A stretch of DNA of 64,000 nt from Olivibacter sp036959255 (GTDB lineage Bacteria > Bacteroidota > Bacteroidia > Sphingobacteriales > Sphingobacteriaceae). Of the stretch, positions 9,336 through 18,288 are shown piece by piece. The stretch covers positions 310,001-374,000 of the forward strand of contig NZ_JAWMTI010000002.1 of assembly GCF_036959255.1 (NCBI RefSeq), in the 5' to 3' direction. The translations under genes and the position numbers were made by a program. Each line of letters starts with the position of its first letter. Within the stretch, counting starts at the first letter, position 1. The notes under the pieces are model-generated. The model ran no database searches. It saw only the letters and a program-made list of their open reading frames with translations, and was not told the DNA's origin.

Positions 9336-9848
9336 TCAATGGGCAGGATTTTTCTTCCAAACCACGGTTGCAGTAACAGCTCCTCCATTCGTTGTATTGG
9401 TCACAACATAACGCAGCATATTGTCTTCAAGTTTGTAAGAACGCACCTGTGCAATGCCCTCCCAGTTAGGATAAAAAGCGTGCTGCACATGGAAGGTAAT
9501 TGTGTGCTTTTCGGGCTCGACAGAATAGGTGCCAAAATGCGAATTATTGCCTTGCACCAGCGCACTGTTTTCATCCGGTGTAGCCTTATTCTTATCGCCT
9601 GCCTTAACTTTTGGACGAGTGGCTTTTAAAATTTGTATCGCATAATCACCTTTTTCGGTGAGCACAAGTAAACCTACGGGGTTTTGACCGTAAGGCTGTA
9701 TTTTGCTTCCATCGATGTTGGTGTTTTCTACTGCTATCAAAGACCATGTACCAACAAATTGCTTTCTGATTTCTTTTGACAAGTCTAGGTCTTGTGCCTG
9801 CAATGCGGTAAATCCCATTATAAAGGCAGCCCAAATTAAGTGTTTCAT
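9336..9848 (-). CDS. Exported lipocalin-like domain protein
   Basis: 170 residues. A signal peptide is clear (MKHLIWAAFIMGFTALQAQ). The mature part 'RKQFVGTWSLIAVEN... GLLVLTEKGDYAIQIL... GTYSVEPEKHTITFHVQHAFYPNWEGIAQVRSYKLEDNMLRY' matches the lipocalin-like family (GTWxLxS opening, repeated beta strands). Such proteins bind small hydrophobic ligands or act with oxidoreductases; no catalytic residue can be assigned. It starts 17 bp downstream of the SDR-like gene on the same strand, so the two probably form an operon under the divergent AraC regulator. Confidence 0.75.
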   Translation of the reverse strand: MKHLIWAAFIMGFTALQAQDLDLSKEIRKQFVGTWSLIAVENTNIDGSKIQPYGQNPVGLLVLTEKGDYAIQILKATRPKVKAGDKNKATPDENSALVQGNNSHFGTYSVEPEKHTITFHVQHAFYPNWEGIAQVRSYKLEDNMLRYVVTNTTNGGAVTATVVWKKNPAH

Positions 9849-9865
9849 AACTTCTATTTGTTTTT

Positions 9866-10429
9866 TTAATGGTAACCAATTCTTATGATTTCTCCGTTGA
9901 CCGAAGTTTCAATGCTTTTTAAGTAGCCTTTGATCAAATTTTCGGCAGTAATATCTGTGATTTTTGAAGGACTGATCACATTGATCCGTATACCTCTTGG
10001 CATTTCCAATGCAGCCGCTATTACAAAGCTATTTACAGCGCCATTTGTTACGGCTTTGCCTGATGAGCCTTTAGCAGGATTTTCACCCATTTTACCTGAT
10101 ATGAGTGTAAATGAGCCGTTGTCATTCATGTGTTTCAAACCAACAATTACCAGATTTATTTGCGCCAATAATTTTTGTTGCAAACCGACAAAATATTTTT
10201 CATCCGTCATGGAAAATAAGTCGCCCGTAACACTATCACCTGCAGCACAAACAATTGCATCAATGGCACCTATTTGTGCAAATAGATTTTCAAGGGAAGC
10301 GCTGGAAGAAATGTCTACCGAAACTTCTCCACTGTTTCTACCGGCTGTAGTTACTTTGTGTCTTTGTTCCAAGATGGGTGTAATAATTTTTCCGATATGA
10401 CCATTTGCACCGATAATTAAAATTTTCAT
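9866..10429 (-). CDS. SDR-like short-chain dehydrogenase (atypical, GANGHIG type)
   Basis: 187 residues from the ATG at 10429 (MKILIIGANGHIGKI); the frame is open 11 codons further but that extension has no family match. The cofactor loop is GANGHIG, followed by 'VSVDISSSASLENLF', 'DAIVCAAGD' and 'GIRINVISPS'. The usual YxxxK is replaced by 'SSGKAVTNGAVNSF', so classical SDR catalysis is doubtful; similar proteins are annotated as short-chain dehydrogenases in many bacteria. Divergent from the AraC gene at 10517, with the lipocalin-like gene directly downstream. Confidence 0.8.
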   Translation of the reverse strand: MKILIIGANGHIGKIITPILEQRHKVTTAGRNSGEVSVDISSSASLENLFAQIGAIDAIVCAAGDSVTGDLFSMTDEKYFVGLQQKLLAQINLVIVGLKHMNDNGSFTLISGKMGENPAKGSSGKAVTNGAVNSFVIAAALEMPRGIRINVISPSKITDITAENLIKGYLKSIETSVNGEIIRIGYH

Positions 10430-10516
10430 TTGCTTACAATTTAATAACACAAAAATATTCAAGAAACAGCCCTTTAGATTTGTACTATTTTACATTTTTT
10501 TTGTACTTTGACGTCT

Positions 10517-11362
10517 ATGAAAGGTGAAATTCTATACAGGCCCTACGAAATAGAATGGAAAGAAATGCAACGCTTTTCTAAACATGCAAAGCGTAACAAT
10601 TTTTTTGAATTAATTTATGTAATAGACGGAACAGGCATTCAGCTAGTAAACAAAAACAGGTTTAACTACCGCAAAGGCAACTTATTTTTACTAACCCCAC
10701 AGGATGTATATTCGTTTCATATTAATACGCCAACAACTTTCTTTTTTCTCCGTTTCAATGAATTATTTGTAAAAGAAAAAGTTGGCAAAGACAAAGATAC
10801 CGTAAACAAGGTGGAGTATATTTTACAGAATGCCAGTCACCGCCCGGGATGCATTTTAAAGAATAAAGTGGACAAGCCATTGATCGCATCGCTTATTGAA
10901 AGCATCTTAAACGAACAAATCAATCAACAGTTGTACTACGATCGTATTACCGAACAAATTGTTAACACCATCATTACTATTGTGGCCAGAAATATTGCTT
11001 TGAAACTTCCAAAGAACATAAAAGAAAGCACCGGTGAACCCGTATTAGAAATATTGCACTATATTCAGGAGAATATTTTTGATCAAGAAAATTTAAGAGC
11101 AGAGAAACTCAGTGGTCATTTTAATATATCGCTGAATTACTTGGGGCGTTACTTTAAAAAGCAAACAGGTGAAACCCTACAAAGCTATATTATCAATTAT
11201 AAATTGAGACTGGTAGAGACCAGGTTGTTGCACAGTGATATGCGAATAAACGAAATTGCTTACGAACTTAATTTCGCTGATGAAAGTCATCTGAACCGCG
11301 TATTTAAAAAATACCGAGGGATGAATCCATCGGAGTTCAGAAAGACAAATAACATCCATTGA
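10517..11362 (+). CDS. AraC family transcriptional regulator
   Basis: 281 residues from ATG 10517; a TTG three codons upstream is also open, but a TACTTTG promoter-like -7 element lies at that point, so the ATG with a very short leader is preferred. N-terminal cupin: 'HAKRNNFFELIYVIDGTGIQLVN', 'FNYRKGNLFLLTPQDVYSF'. C-terminal HTH pair: 'LRAEKLSGHFNISLNYLGRYFKKQTGE' and 'RINEIAYELNFADESHLNRVFKKYRGMNPSEFRK'. Divergent from the SDR-like/lipocalin-like operon, which is its likely target. Confidence 0.9.
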   Translation: MKGEILYRPYEIEWKEMQRFSKHAKRNNFFELIYVIDGTGIQLVNKNRFNYRKGNLFLLTPQDVYSFHINTPTTFFFLRFNELFVKEKVGKDKDTVNKVEYILQNASHRPGCILKNKVDKPLIASLIESILNEQINQQLYYDRITEQIVNTIITIVARNIALKLPKNIKESTGEPVLEILHYIQENIFDQENLRAEKLSGHFNISLNYLGRYFKKQTGETLQSYIINYKLRLVETRLLHSDMRINEIAYELNFADESHLNRVFKKYRGMNPSEFRKTNNIH

Positions 11363-11430
11363 AAATTCAGCGACAACATTTGTACACATGAATACACAAA
11401 TCGGTTACTTTTGAAAAGTAAATATAAAAA

Positions 11431-11787
11431 ATGAACAAGCTTTTAAAACTGGAAGAACTGGGGCAATTTTTATTATCAATATTTCTGTTCAGTGAGCTGG
11501 ACTACAGCTGGTGGGTTTTTCCTGCCTGTCTGCTCCTACCGGATTTCTCCATGTTAGGTTATGTGGTCAACGCGCAGCTAGGTGCCTGGATCTACAATTT
11601 TTTTCATCATAAGTTCTTGGCTATTGCCGTGTTGGTTTTAGGGTACTGGATGGATAATCAAGTCCTCAGCCTAGCGGGTGTCATTTTATTCGGGCATTCG
11701 GCGATGGATCGGGCACTGGGCTATGGATTGAAATTTAACGACGATTTTAAGCATACCCACCTGGGCTGGATAGGAAAGAAGGACTAA
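11431..11787 (+). CDS. DUF4260 family membrane protein
   Basis: 118 residues, typical for DUF4260. Three to four hydrophobic segments, with the family pattern 'LEELGQFLLSIFLF... WWVFPACLLLPDFSMLGYVVN... NFFHHK... FGHSAMDRALGYGLKFNDDFKHTHLG'. The His/Asp-rich 'GHSAMDRALGYGLKF' is conserved in this family of unknown function. An inner-membrane location is expected. Its stop overlaps the convergent TetR stop by 4 bp. Confidence 0.85.
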   Translation: MNKLLKLEELGQFLLSIFLFSELDYSWWVFPACLLLPDFSMLGYVVNAQLGAWIYNFFHHKFLAIAVLVLGYWMDNQVLSLAGVILFGHSAMDRALGYGLKFNDDFKHTHLGWIGKKD

Positions 11788-12362
11788 TCTAAAACAGACA
11801 AGGCCGTTTCGATGACCCCTTCAAAAAACGGACGATCGCTCCTGATTTTGGAATAGACCCGCAACCCGGTGATGGTATTGCACAAAAAATGCGCAAGCAC
11901 CGTCGGTTCTTTGGATACATTGATCTCTCCCTCCTCCTGCCCTTTTTTAATAGCTTTGATCAGGGCTTCTTCAATTAGCAGTTCATCCTCACGCAGTACC
12001 TTCTTGATTAATTCATCATGGGTAGCGAGCTCTACCTCCGTATTTACTTTGAAACATCCTTTGGGGCATTCGCTGCCCAGCCTATCCATAATCCCTATAC
12101 GCAAGAGTGCTCTGATCCCCTCCTTAACAGAAGATGCATCTTCCAATGCTGCCTGGATTCGCCCGGTTGCCTCCTGTTGGTATTGCTCAAGTGCTTTTAC
12201 AAACAGGTTATGCTTGTCGCCAAAAGCATGGTAAATGCTGGATCGTCCGATGCCAAGCCCATCTATTAAATCATATAAAGAAGTTGCATGATATCCTTTC
12301 TCCCAGAAGATGGAGATTGCCTTCTTTAATATCTCCTGCTCATCAAAGTCTTTTGTTCTCAT
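11784..12362 (-). CDS. TetR family transcriptional regulator
   Basis: 192 residues. N-terminal HTH: 'EQEILKKAISIFWEKGYHATSLYDLIDGLGIGRSSIYHAFGDKHNLF', then an all-helical ligand domain; a CPKGCF motif sits in the middle ('GSECPKGCFKVNT'), which is common in this TetR branch. It lies 54 bp downstream of a frameshifted SDR gene on the same strand. A GAC-TGATCGGT-like palindrome upstream of that SDR gene is the probable binding site, so the pair looks like an autoregulated SDR-TetR operon. Confidence 0.88.
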   Translation of the reverse strand: MRTKDFDEQEILKKAISIFWEKGYHATSLYDLIDGLGIGRSSIYHAFGDKHNLFVKALEQYQQEATGRIQAALEDASSVKEGIRALLRIGIMDRLGSECPKGCFKVNTEVELATHDELIKKVLREDELLIEEALIKAIKKGQEEGEINVSKEPTVLAHFLCNTITGLRVYSKIRSDRPFFEGVIETALSVLD

Positions 12363-12416
12363 AAAAAATAGCCTTGCCCAACAAAGGCAAAGCTATCGAT
12401 TTTAATAGAAAAAACC

Positions 12417-13161
12417 TTACCTCAAGCCACCGCTCGCCAGCACAAGTTCTCCGGTTAACCATTTTGAATCGTCTGATGCCAAAAATGCCGCTACGGCTGC
12501 GATGTCATCAGGCTCACCAATACGGCGCAGCGGTGTCTCATTTGCCATGGCTTCTGCGAATTCGCTTCCTACAAAACCAGCAGCGCGCGAACCTTCGGTA
12601 GCGACCACCCCCGGATTGATCGAGTTTACGCGGATATTTCGAGGCCCCAATTCTTTTGACAACACCCGAGTAATTCCATCAACGGCACTTTTAGTAGCGG
12701 TATACACAGCACTGCCGGCAGGCGTAGCACTCGATACGACCGAACCAATATTGATGATGCTTCCTCCTTTTTCTTCAAAGCTATTCACCGCAATTTTCGA
12801 TGCTAAAATTAGTCCCAATACATTGATATTAAACTGACGATGAAAGCTTTCTTCCGTAAATGCTTCAAGGGGGGCCCACTCATAGATCCCGGCGTTATTG
12901 ACCAACACATCCAAACTACCGTATTGACTAAGCGTTTCCGCGAAAAGACGATCCACATGCATTGGATATATCCGCTTGAACGGCAATCGCTTTGCCCCCA
13001 TTGTTTACAATTTCGGTAACTACCTTTTCCGCATCCGTTTGCGCAACACCATAGTTAACCACCACCGCAGCACCTTCTGCAGCCAGTTTTTTGGCGATCG
13101 CCGCGCCAATTCCTTTTGAGGCCCCGGTAACCAGGGCCACCTTATTTTCTAATTTTTTCAT
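12417..13161 (-). pseudogene. SDR family oxidoreductase, disrupted by a frameshift
   Basis: Two overlapping frames together give one complete classical SDR. The first frame begins at ATG 13161 (MKKLENKVALVTGASKGIG) and reads to '...AVQADISNA'; the second resumes at 'VDRLFAETLSQYGSLDVLVNNAGIY' and runs to the stop with YTATK and 'GELVLASGG'. The break is near 12958-12962, where the coding strand has AATGCATGTGGAT; insertion of two bases (GA) would restore 'NADVD', the usual sequence here. So the gene is either a recent pseudogene or carries a sequencing error. It is the first gene of an operon with TetR. Confidence 0.8.
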
Positions 13162-13201
13162 CTTATATTGAACCATTTGGTCCACAAAGATAACACCTAA
13201 T

Positions 13202-13217
13202 TAGACTGATCGGTACA
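13202..13217. promoter_or_regulatory. Candidate TetR operator
   Basis: TAGACTGATCGGTACA lies about 40 bp upstream of the SDR start. Its core GAC-TGATCG-GT is an imperfect palindrome like the AGACCGATCGGTCT sites of many SDR-linked TetR regulators. Position and symmetry only. Confidence 0.45.
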
Positions 13218-13383
13218 ATTAAATATTATATGAAGAAGTCATGACAAATTAGGGTCGTTTTCACTGGCCGTGCGCCGTACCCTTATACCAATCGCGAAAA
13301 GCTTGTGTAATAATTTCTTTGTTTGCAATCTCCTCTTTGCAGTAGTTTTGAGCAGATGCGATAGAAAGCAGAAAACTTCGGGA

Positions 13384-13614
13384 GAATCAGCTGGATATTA
13401 CCGGATTCTTAAAAAACGAACCGGTCAAAACGTGAGTACGCATATCAAAGGAAGACTTTTGGATGAATGTAAGGCATTTTTAATACAAACGACCTGGAGC
13501 TTGGAACAAATTAGCTATGCTGTGGGTTTTTCAGATCAGCCCAATTTCAATTTTTTCTTTAAAAAGAATACAGGATGTACCCCAAATGCATTTAGGAAAG
13601 GCGTTTTGCTATGA
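13384..13614 (+). pseudogene. C-terminal remnant of an AraC family regulator
   Basis: Only the last ~75 residues of an AraC protein remain: 'RILKKRTGQNVSTHIKGRLLDECKAFL' and 'SLEQISYAVGFSDQPNFNFFFKKNTGCTPNAFRKG', the second HTH of the domain. It is closest in style to the AraC proteins at 28.7 and 40.0 kb (compare 'ISYALGFEDQAQFNNFFKKHTQQNPTSFRQ'). Upstream bases 13220-13380 give no sensor domain or first HTH in any frame. It sits beside the frameshifted SDR gene, so this may be a decayed AraC-SDR cassette. Confidence 0.7.
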
Positions 13615-13734
13615 TGGGGATGAGCATATCGATTTCATTTAGCTTTACTCAATGTATTGAGTAAAATCACTCAACGCATTGAGTAATTTTACAAACATGA
13701 ACGAAAGAACTCATTTACAAAAACTTATAAATCA

Positions 13735-14271
13735 TCAAGGTAATAAACTCAGCTCAAACGATTTGCACGGCCGCTGATAAATCCCATTATCACTCGCTTT
13801 GTAATAACTGGCCGTTTCTTGCGCAAGTTTACTATAAAAATTGAACGATTTTGGGTGACTACTACTAATAGCGATCGCACGAAAGCCACGTTCCCGATAG
13901 TGCGGCACGATAACACGCTGCAACCAATAAGATCCATAACCATTCCCCTTGCTCACAATATGAAAATATTTCAGCAGCAGGGTTCCCTCGTCGAGTTTTT
14001 TTGCGTCTCCCAGCTTTTCCAACATCCCGCCAACGATGAAAAGAACGCCCATCAGCTTGCCCTCTTTCTCCAAGGTATGTGGTTCAAGCCAAAGGCCATC
14101 AATGGCACTTAACTGTTCGATAAAGTTTACGGCATGGTAAAGCTCGTTGTAATCATCCCATTCATGCTGGAGCTTCCAATTTACATATTCACCAATAGGT
14201 AGTAAGAATCGATGCGCAAATGCGCGGTGGCGTACAAAGGAAACCCCGTCTTTTGTATGTAGAAGCTTCAT
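13735..14271 (-). CDS. GNAT family N-acetyltransferase
   Basis: 178 residues. The GNAT core is visible: 'LMGVLFIVGG' (strand 4), 'KYFHIVSKGNGYGSYWLQRVIVPHYRERGFRAIAISSSHPKSFNFYSKLAQE', where GNGYGSYWLQ corresponds to the acetyl-CoA pyrophosphate loop (Q/RxxGxG/A). The acceptor substrate cannot be inferred. It is a single gene. Confidence 0.78.
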   Translation of the reverse strand: MKLLHTKDGVSFVRHRAFAHRFLLPIGEYVNWKLQHEWDDYNELYHAVNFIEQLSAIDGLWLEPHTLEKEGKLMGVLFIVGGMLEKLGDAKKLDEGTLLLKYFHIVSKGNGYGSYWLQRVIVPHYRERGFRAIAISSSHPKSFNFYSKLAQETASYYKASDNGIYQRPCKSFELSLLP

Positions 14272-14280
14272 GCTTTAAAA

Positions 14281-14409
14281 TTATAAATATTCTGTTGTAA
14301 ATGTTAGTCGAATTAAACTAATTAGCTTTTGAACATCCACGTTAACTTTCAGTTTCTTGCGCATGTTGTAAAAATTAGCTGACGTTAAACGGCTGCTACT
14401 GATCCTCAT
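14281..14409 (-). pseudogene. Possible relic of an HTH regulator C-terminus
   Basis: A 42-residue open frame, MRISSSRLTSANFYNMRKKL followed by a short helix-like tail, ends just before the GNAT gene start. The 'S-x-x-NFYNMRKKLKVN' stretch resembles the recognition helix and tail of LuxR-like HTH domains in Bacteroidota. No start signal or upstream domain is present. The rest of the gap to 14575 shows nothing. This is a weak call. Confidence 0.25.
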
Positions 14410-14575
14410 TCAGAAAACGCGCACTAGCTTCTTCGAATTTATTCTATCCAGTTCATACTACACTTCATCCCCCTGATGCTGAAGTCTACCAGCTACTGCT
14501 TTCCACATTGCTTCATTCACCCTTTTTTTGCTTCCTATATAATAAATAAATACAAATAAAAAACTTAAAAATCAT

Positions 14576-15496
14576 ATGAAGTTCATATCATTCTGGTTAA
14601 CAACGTTAGCCATATTATTATATCTCGAAGGCAAAGCGCAAGAAGTGTCTTTCAGAACCGAGTATATTGGAAATTCAGGTTATTATTATCTGCCTCCAGG
14701 TGAAAAACCACGAGAAAAAATCGGTAATAGCAAAGGCTCCGCCATGGTCTATCAAGGAGCTGTCAACATTCCCTTATCCATGAAACTGAATGAAAAGAAT
14801 CGTCCCACAGCTTGGGGGATTGGCCTTGGCGGATCATACGTCTCCTTGAAAAACAGGAATTTTTCAGATGACATGGTTTCCGAAATCATGAATATACAAC
14901 TCGGGGTTTACCATCTACGTCCGTTAAATGACCGATGGTCTATGCGGGCAAGCCTCGGAGCCGGTATATTTGCTCCCACTACTGATTTCTCCAAGCTGAC
15001 ATTTAAGAATGTGCTTGGAAGCGGGGGCCTTGTTTTTATCCGGCACCTGAAACCGAATCTGGATATAGGCGGTGGTGTATCTATCAATAGTTCTTTAGGC
15101 TACCCCATGATATTCCCTGCGGTTTATGTTAAATGGAAGCTTCACGGAAAATACGATGTCAATGTAGAAGTGATCGAAGGCCTAGAGTTATCAGCAGGCT
15201 ACGATTTCAACGATCGGTTCAAACTATCTTATGCCATTGAAATGAACGGGCAAGTCGCCTTGTTGAAAAAAGATGGCAAAGACATGATCTTTTCACACCA
15301 GTATATTGTTACAGGCTTTCGTCCCGAGCTCAAGGTCGGTAAAACCGGATTAACCATGACCGGTATGGTCGGCTTAAATCTATACCGTCCGGCTGCATAC
15401 AGCGAGCGGACTTTGAAGGGTGTATTTGCATCCGATAATGACTACTTTTTTTCTGTTTCACCCTACGCATCTATTGGCTTAAAGTTGAAACTTTAG
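14576..15496 (+). CDS. Outer-membrane beta-barrel protein (DUF6268-like)
   Basis: 306 residues with a signal peptide (LTTLAILLYLEGKAQ). The rest is made of alternating short beta strands ending in 'VSPYASIGLKLKL', the C-terminal pattern of outer-membrane barrels. It resembles DUF6268 proteins of Bacteroidota. One base separates its stop from the start of the acyltransferase that follows, so the two are surely co-transcribed, which hints at a link to lipid or surface-glycolipid biogenesis. Function unknown. Confidence 0.7.
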   Translation: MKFISFWLTTLAILLYLEGKAQEVSFRTEYIGNSGYYYLPPGEKPREKIGNSKGSAMVYQGAVNIPLSMKLNEKNRPTAWGIGLGGSYVSLKNRNFSDDMVSEIMNIQLGVYHLRPLNDRWSMRASLGAGIFAPTTDFSKLTFKNVLGSGGLVFIRHLKPNLDIGGGVSINSSLGYPMIFPAVYVKWKLHGKYDVNVEVIEGLELSAGYDFNDRFKLSYAIEMNGQVALLKKDGKDMIFSHQYIVTGFRPELKVGKTGLTMTGMVGLNLYRPAAYSERTLKGVFASDNDYFFSVSPYASIGLKLKL

Positions 15497-15497
15497 T

Positions 15498-16385
15498 ATG
15501 AATCCGAAGCAGATACTACAACATATTGCTTACAGAAGTGCTTATGCAGGCCTATACATTATAAGCCTGCTACCGATGAAATTGCTGTATGCAATGGGGG
15601 CCATCGCTTATTTTCTTGCCTATTATATCATCGGCTATAGAAAAGAAGTCGTCATCCAGAATATTGCACGCGCTTTTCCGGATAAGCGATACGGAGAAGT
15701 CCATGCAATTGTAAAAAAGTTCTACACGTGTTTTACAGCCTATTTTGCTGAAATCGTCAAAAGCATTTCCGTTTCGACTGAAGTGCTTGACAATAAAATT
15801 GTATTTGAGAACCTGGAATTAATCGATCAGTACATAGCCTCCGGACGAGATGTTATTGCCTGCCTGGGTCATTGCGGAAATTGGGAGATGCTGAATTTTA
15901 TGCCTTATAAGATGCAATACGACATATATGCCGTTTACAAACCCCTTCGCTCAACCACGATGAATAAGCTGATGATCAGATTCCGGTCTCGTTTTGGCAT
16001 GAAGTTAATACCTGATAGAGCGGTTGTACGTCAAATACTAGCTAAAAGTTCAGGCCCGGCCGTCTATCTATTCCTTGCCGACCAATGTCCGCCGATGAAA
16101 GAAGAAAAATTCAGGTTCACTTTCTTGCACCAGGATACCTACTTTTTTTCAGGCATGGAGAAATTGGCACAAACGAGTCGATCGGCCGTCATCTACCTGC
16201 ATATTACACAGCTCTCTAAAGGGAATTACAAGATAGCCTGTATGCCGGTATGTTCCGAAGCGGTGTCGATGCATGAGGGCGAGATAACCCAAAAATATAT
16301 GAACCTCTTAACCGAAAACATCAAAGAAGAACCCTATGGTTGGTTATGGACACACAAGCGATGGAAAGGATCGCCATCTAGCTGA
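15498..16385 (+). CDS. LpxL/HtrB-like lysophospholipid acyltransferase
   Basis: 295 residues. An N-terminal hydrophobic segment (LYIISLLPMKLLYAMGAIAYFLAYYIIG) is followed by 'RKEVVIQNIARAFPDKRYGEV', a hallmark of the LpxL/LpxM family. The catalytic H-x4-E is in 'CLGHCGNWEML' (His ~125), and the later 'AVYKPLRSTTMNKLM', 'FLADQCPP' and 'PYGWLWTHKRWK' blocks are family motifs. These inner-membrane enzymes add secondary acyl chains to lipid A or make other acylated lipids such as flavolipin/ornithine lipids in Bacteroidota. Operonic with the upstream barrel protein (1 bp gap). Confidence 0.88.
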   Translation: MNPKQILQHIAYRSAYAGLYIISLLPMKLLYAMGAIAYFLAYYIIGYRKEVVIQNIARAFPDKRYGEVHAIVKKFYTCFTAYFAEIVKSISVSTEVLDNKIVFENLELIDQYIASGRDVIACLGHCGNWEMLNFMPYKMQYDIYAVYKPLRSTTMNKLMIRFRSRFGMKLIPDRAVVRQILAKSSGPAVYLFLADQCPPMKEEKFRFTFLHQDTYFFSGMEKLAQTSRSAVIYLHITQLSKGNYKIACMPVCSEAVSMHEGEITQKYMNLLTENIKEEPYGWLWTHKRWKGSPSS

Positions 16386-16639
16386 TACCCACCATTAAAT
16401 TTATAGCATCCCAGATAACAGCGGCTAAAAATCTTTAGCATAAAACATTTTTGATAATGAAATATCCATGATTACCAAAGACAAACACAAAATAATCTGG
16501 ATATTCCATATGGCCTTTAAAAGAGAAGTCATTTACATATGAACCCGACATGATTAAAAATAATCATTAAGCACACAGGGCAATGATTATTTTAATCATC
16601 AAAGGCTCCATCTGACAACTAAAAACAAAAAATAAACAG

Positions 16640-17080
16640 ATGAAATATTTATTAGTTGGAGATAGCGGACAAGAAGAACAAATGTTACTCGACCATCTTG
16701 CAGCGTTTTTTTGGAACAATGGACACGAAGTGTATAGCCGTACCAGTTTAGGCAATGAAATCAATTATCAAAACATGCTAACATGCTGTGACTATATCGT
16801 TTTGCTGACCTTTCGAGATTATCCAACAGCATCATTCTTCGAACGCGGGCAGGCAGTATATGAACATGTTGGCTTAACGAAAAAGCTTCACAAAAAAATT
16901 ATGCTGGTTTTTTCCAAAAATGGTGTCTATACCAATGCGATTCCATTTCCACATAAAATTTTCCATTTTGAGCACTTGAACAAAAAAGAATTAAGCCGTT
17001 TCTTCCGTTGGGGCACGAAATTAAATCTATTTATCAAACATTCACCGCATAGGGGTTACCGAAACTTCATCTTCCTTTAA
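16640..17080 (+). CDS. Hypothetical protein, possible Rossmann-like fold
   Basis: 146 residues, not recognised. It begins MKYLLVGDSGQEEQMLLDHL and contains 'CCDYIVLLTFRDYPTASFFERGQAVYEHVGLTKKLHKKIMLVF', which alternates strands and helices like a small nucleotide-binding or TIR/deoxyribosyltransferase-like fold. No catalytic motif can be assigned. It lies 24 bp upstream of the next gene on the same strand, so the two are probably one unit. No signal peptide. Confidence 0.65.
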   Translation: MKYLLVGDSGQEEQMLLDHLAAFFWNNGHEVYSRTSLGNEINYQNMLTCCDYIVLLTFRDYPTASFFERGQAVYEHVGLTKKLHKKIMLVFSKNGVYTNAIPFPHKIFHFEHLNKKELSRFFRWGTKLNLFIKHSPHRGYRNFIFL

Positions 17081-17104
17081 AGTCTAACATAAAAAGAGAA
17101 TATC

Positions 17105-18190
17105 ATGCAGTCAACGATCACCTACAATGATATGGCCCTTATTTTAACATGGCCGGATACCACTATCCGTGGAGACGAAAAGTGGATGTTGTTTTTAAAG
17201 AAAATTGGCATCGTAAAAAACTTAAATTTTAAAGTAGGTCATACCGGTATTGTTATCATTAAACGAGAAACCGGCGAAATGCTCTTCTATGACTTCGGAC
17301 GATATATCACGCCCCGGCAATATGGTCGAGCTCGTTCTAAATTTTCAGACCCTCGCCTAGCGATTACGATTAAGGCGAAATTTGAAGGCCGTACTATTGT
17401 CAACCTTGAAGAAATCGCAACGCAGTTTGAAGCATTGAAACCTGCCATGTATGGAGAAGGTATTCTTTATTTTGCTATTGCTCGTGGTATTAATTTCGAA
17501 CGCGCCAAAGCTTACGGAGACGATTGCGTACTTCACGGTGCATATCCTTACGGTGCCATCGCCCGCAACAACAATAATTGTTCACGATTTATTGTCCGCA
17601 TGCTTGCTCGGTGTTCCAAGCGCTACAGCTGGCGACATACTATCAATTTCCCCGAAACAATTAAAGCAAGTCCCATCAGTAATTTAGTTAATGTAGTGCC
17701 AGATAGAATGATTTACTCATTTACACCCCATGAGGGCTTAAAACATGTTAAGATGAACCGTTGGCAGTCCGTTCGTTTTTTACTGAAAAAGCTAGGAGAG
17801 AATGTAAGCCAAAGAAAAGCCCGTCTTTTACCCGCCGACCACTCGGTTGGCCGCATGAACGCACCCTCAAAACCCATTACTGTGCCTAAAGAGGCACAGT
17901 ATCTTGGAGGCGTGGGTGATGGAGCATGGTTCAGTATACAAGCCACTACTGGCGACAATGTCATCATTAAGCGGTTCACTTCGGAAGGAAAATTGGAGTA
18001 TGTGATCCTTGGCGAAACAACCGAACCGGTTAACCTGTCACAACCTTTCGAAGTCACCTATGACAGTCACCTCCTCTTTACACATATCAAACAGCACAGA
18101 AAAAAGATTCGCATCAAGCATCTACAGCAACTGCCGGTAAACTACTCCCCGAGTGAATGGCGTTATAAGAATCTTCCCGTGGTTGGCTAA
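17105..18190 (+). CDS. Hypothetical protein (DUF6695-like), possible papain-fold N-domain
   Basis: 361 residues. The N-terminal ~200 residues ('TWPDTTIRGDEKWMLFLKKIG... KVGHTGIVIIKRETGEMLFYDFGRY... NNNCSRFIVRML') have a His in 'VGHTGIVI' and a Cys in 'NNNCSRFI', the order seen in permuted papain-like (NlpC/P60-like) folds; this is only suggestive. The C-terminal ~100 residues are beta-rich ('YLGGVGDGAWFSIQATTGDNVIIKRFTSEGKLEY'). It recalls DUF6695 proteins of Bacteroidota, from memory. No signal peptide. Follows the 146-residue hypothetical by 24 bp. Confidence 0.7.
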   Translation: MQSTITYNDMALILTWPDTTIRGDEKWMLFLKKIGIVKNLNFKVGHTGIVIIKRETGEMLFYDFGRYITPRQYGRARSKFSDPRLAITIKAKFEGRTIVNLEEIATQFEALKPAMYGEGILYFAIARGINFERAKAYGDDCVLHGAYPYGAIARNNNNCSRFIVRMLARCSKRYSWRHTINFPETIKASPISNLVNVVPDRMIYSFTPHEGLKHVKMNRWQSVRFLLKKLGENVSQRKARLLPADHSVGRMNAPSKPITVPKEAQYLGGVGDGAWFSIQATTGDNVIIKRFTSEGKLEYVILGETTEPVNLSQPFEVTYDSHLLFTHIKQHRKKIRIKHLQQLPVNYSPSEWRYKNLPVVG

Positions 18191-18288
18191 GAAGGCCGTC
18201 CCTGATCTTTTAAGCCAACTTGTCAATTTCCAGCTCATGGAAGTGTTGCGCAGCAATAGCAAGCGCCCCTACAGCCAGATTAAATCGT

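Noticed and set aside
18182..18217. GTTGGCT ... AGCCAAC inverted repeat as terminator
   Set aside because: Arms of 7 bp around a ~21-nt loop without a T-run; too weak to list.
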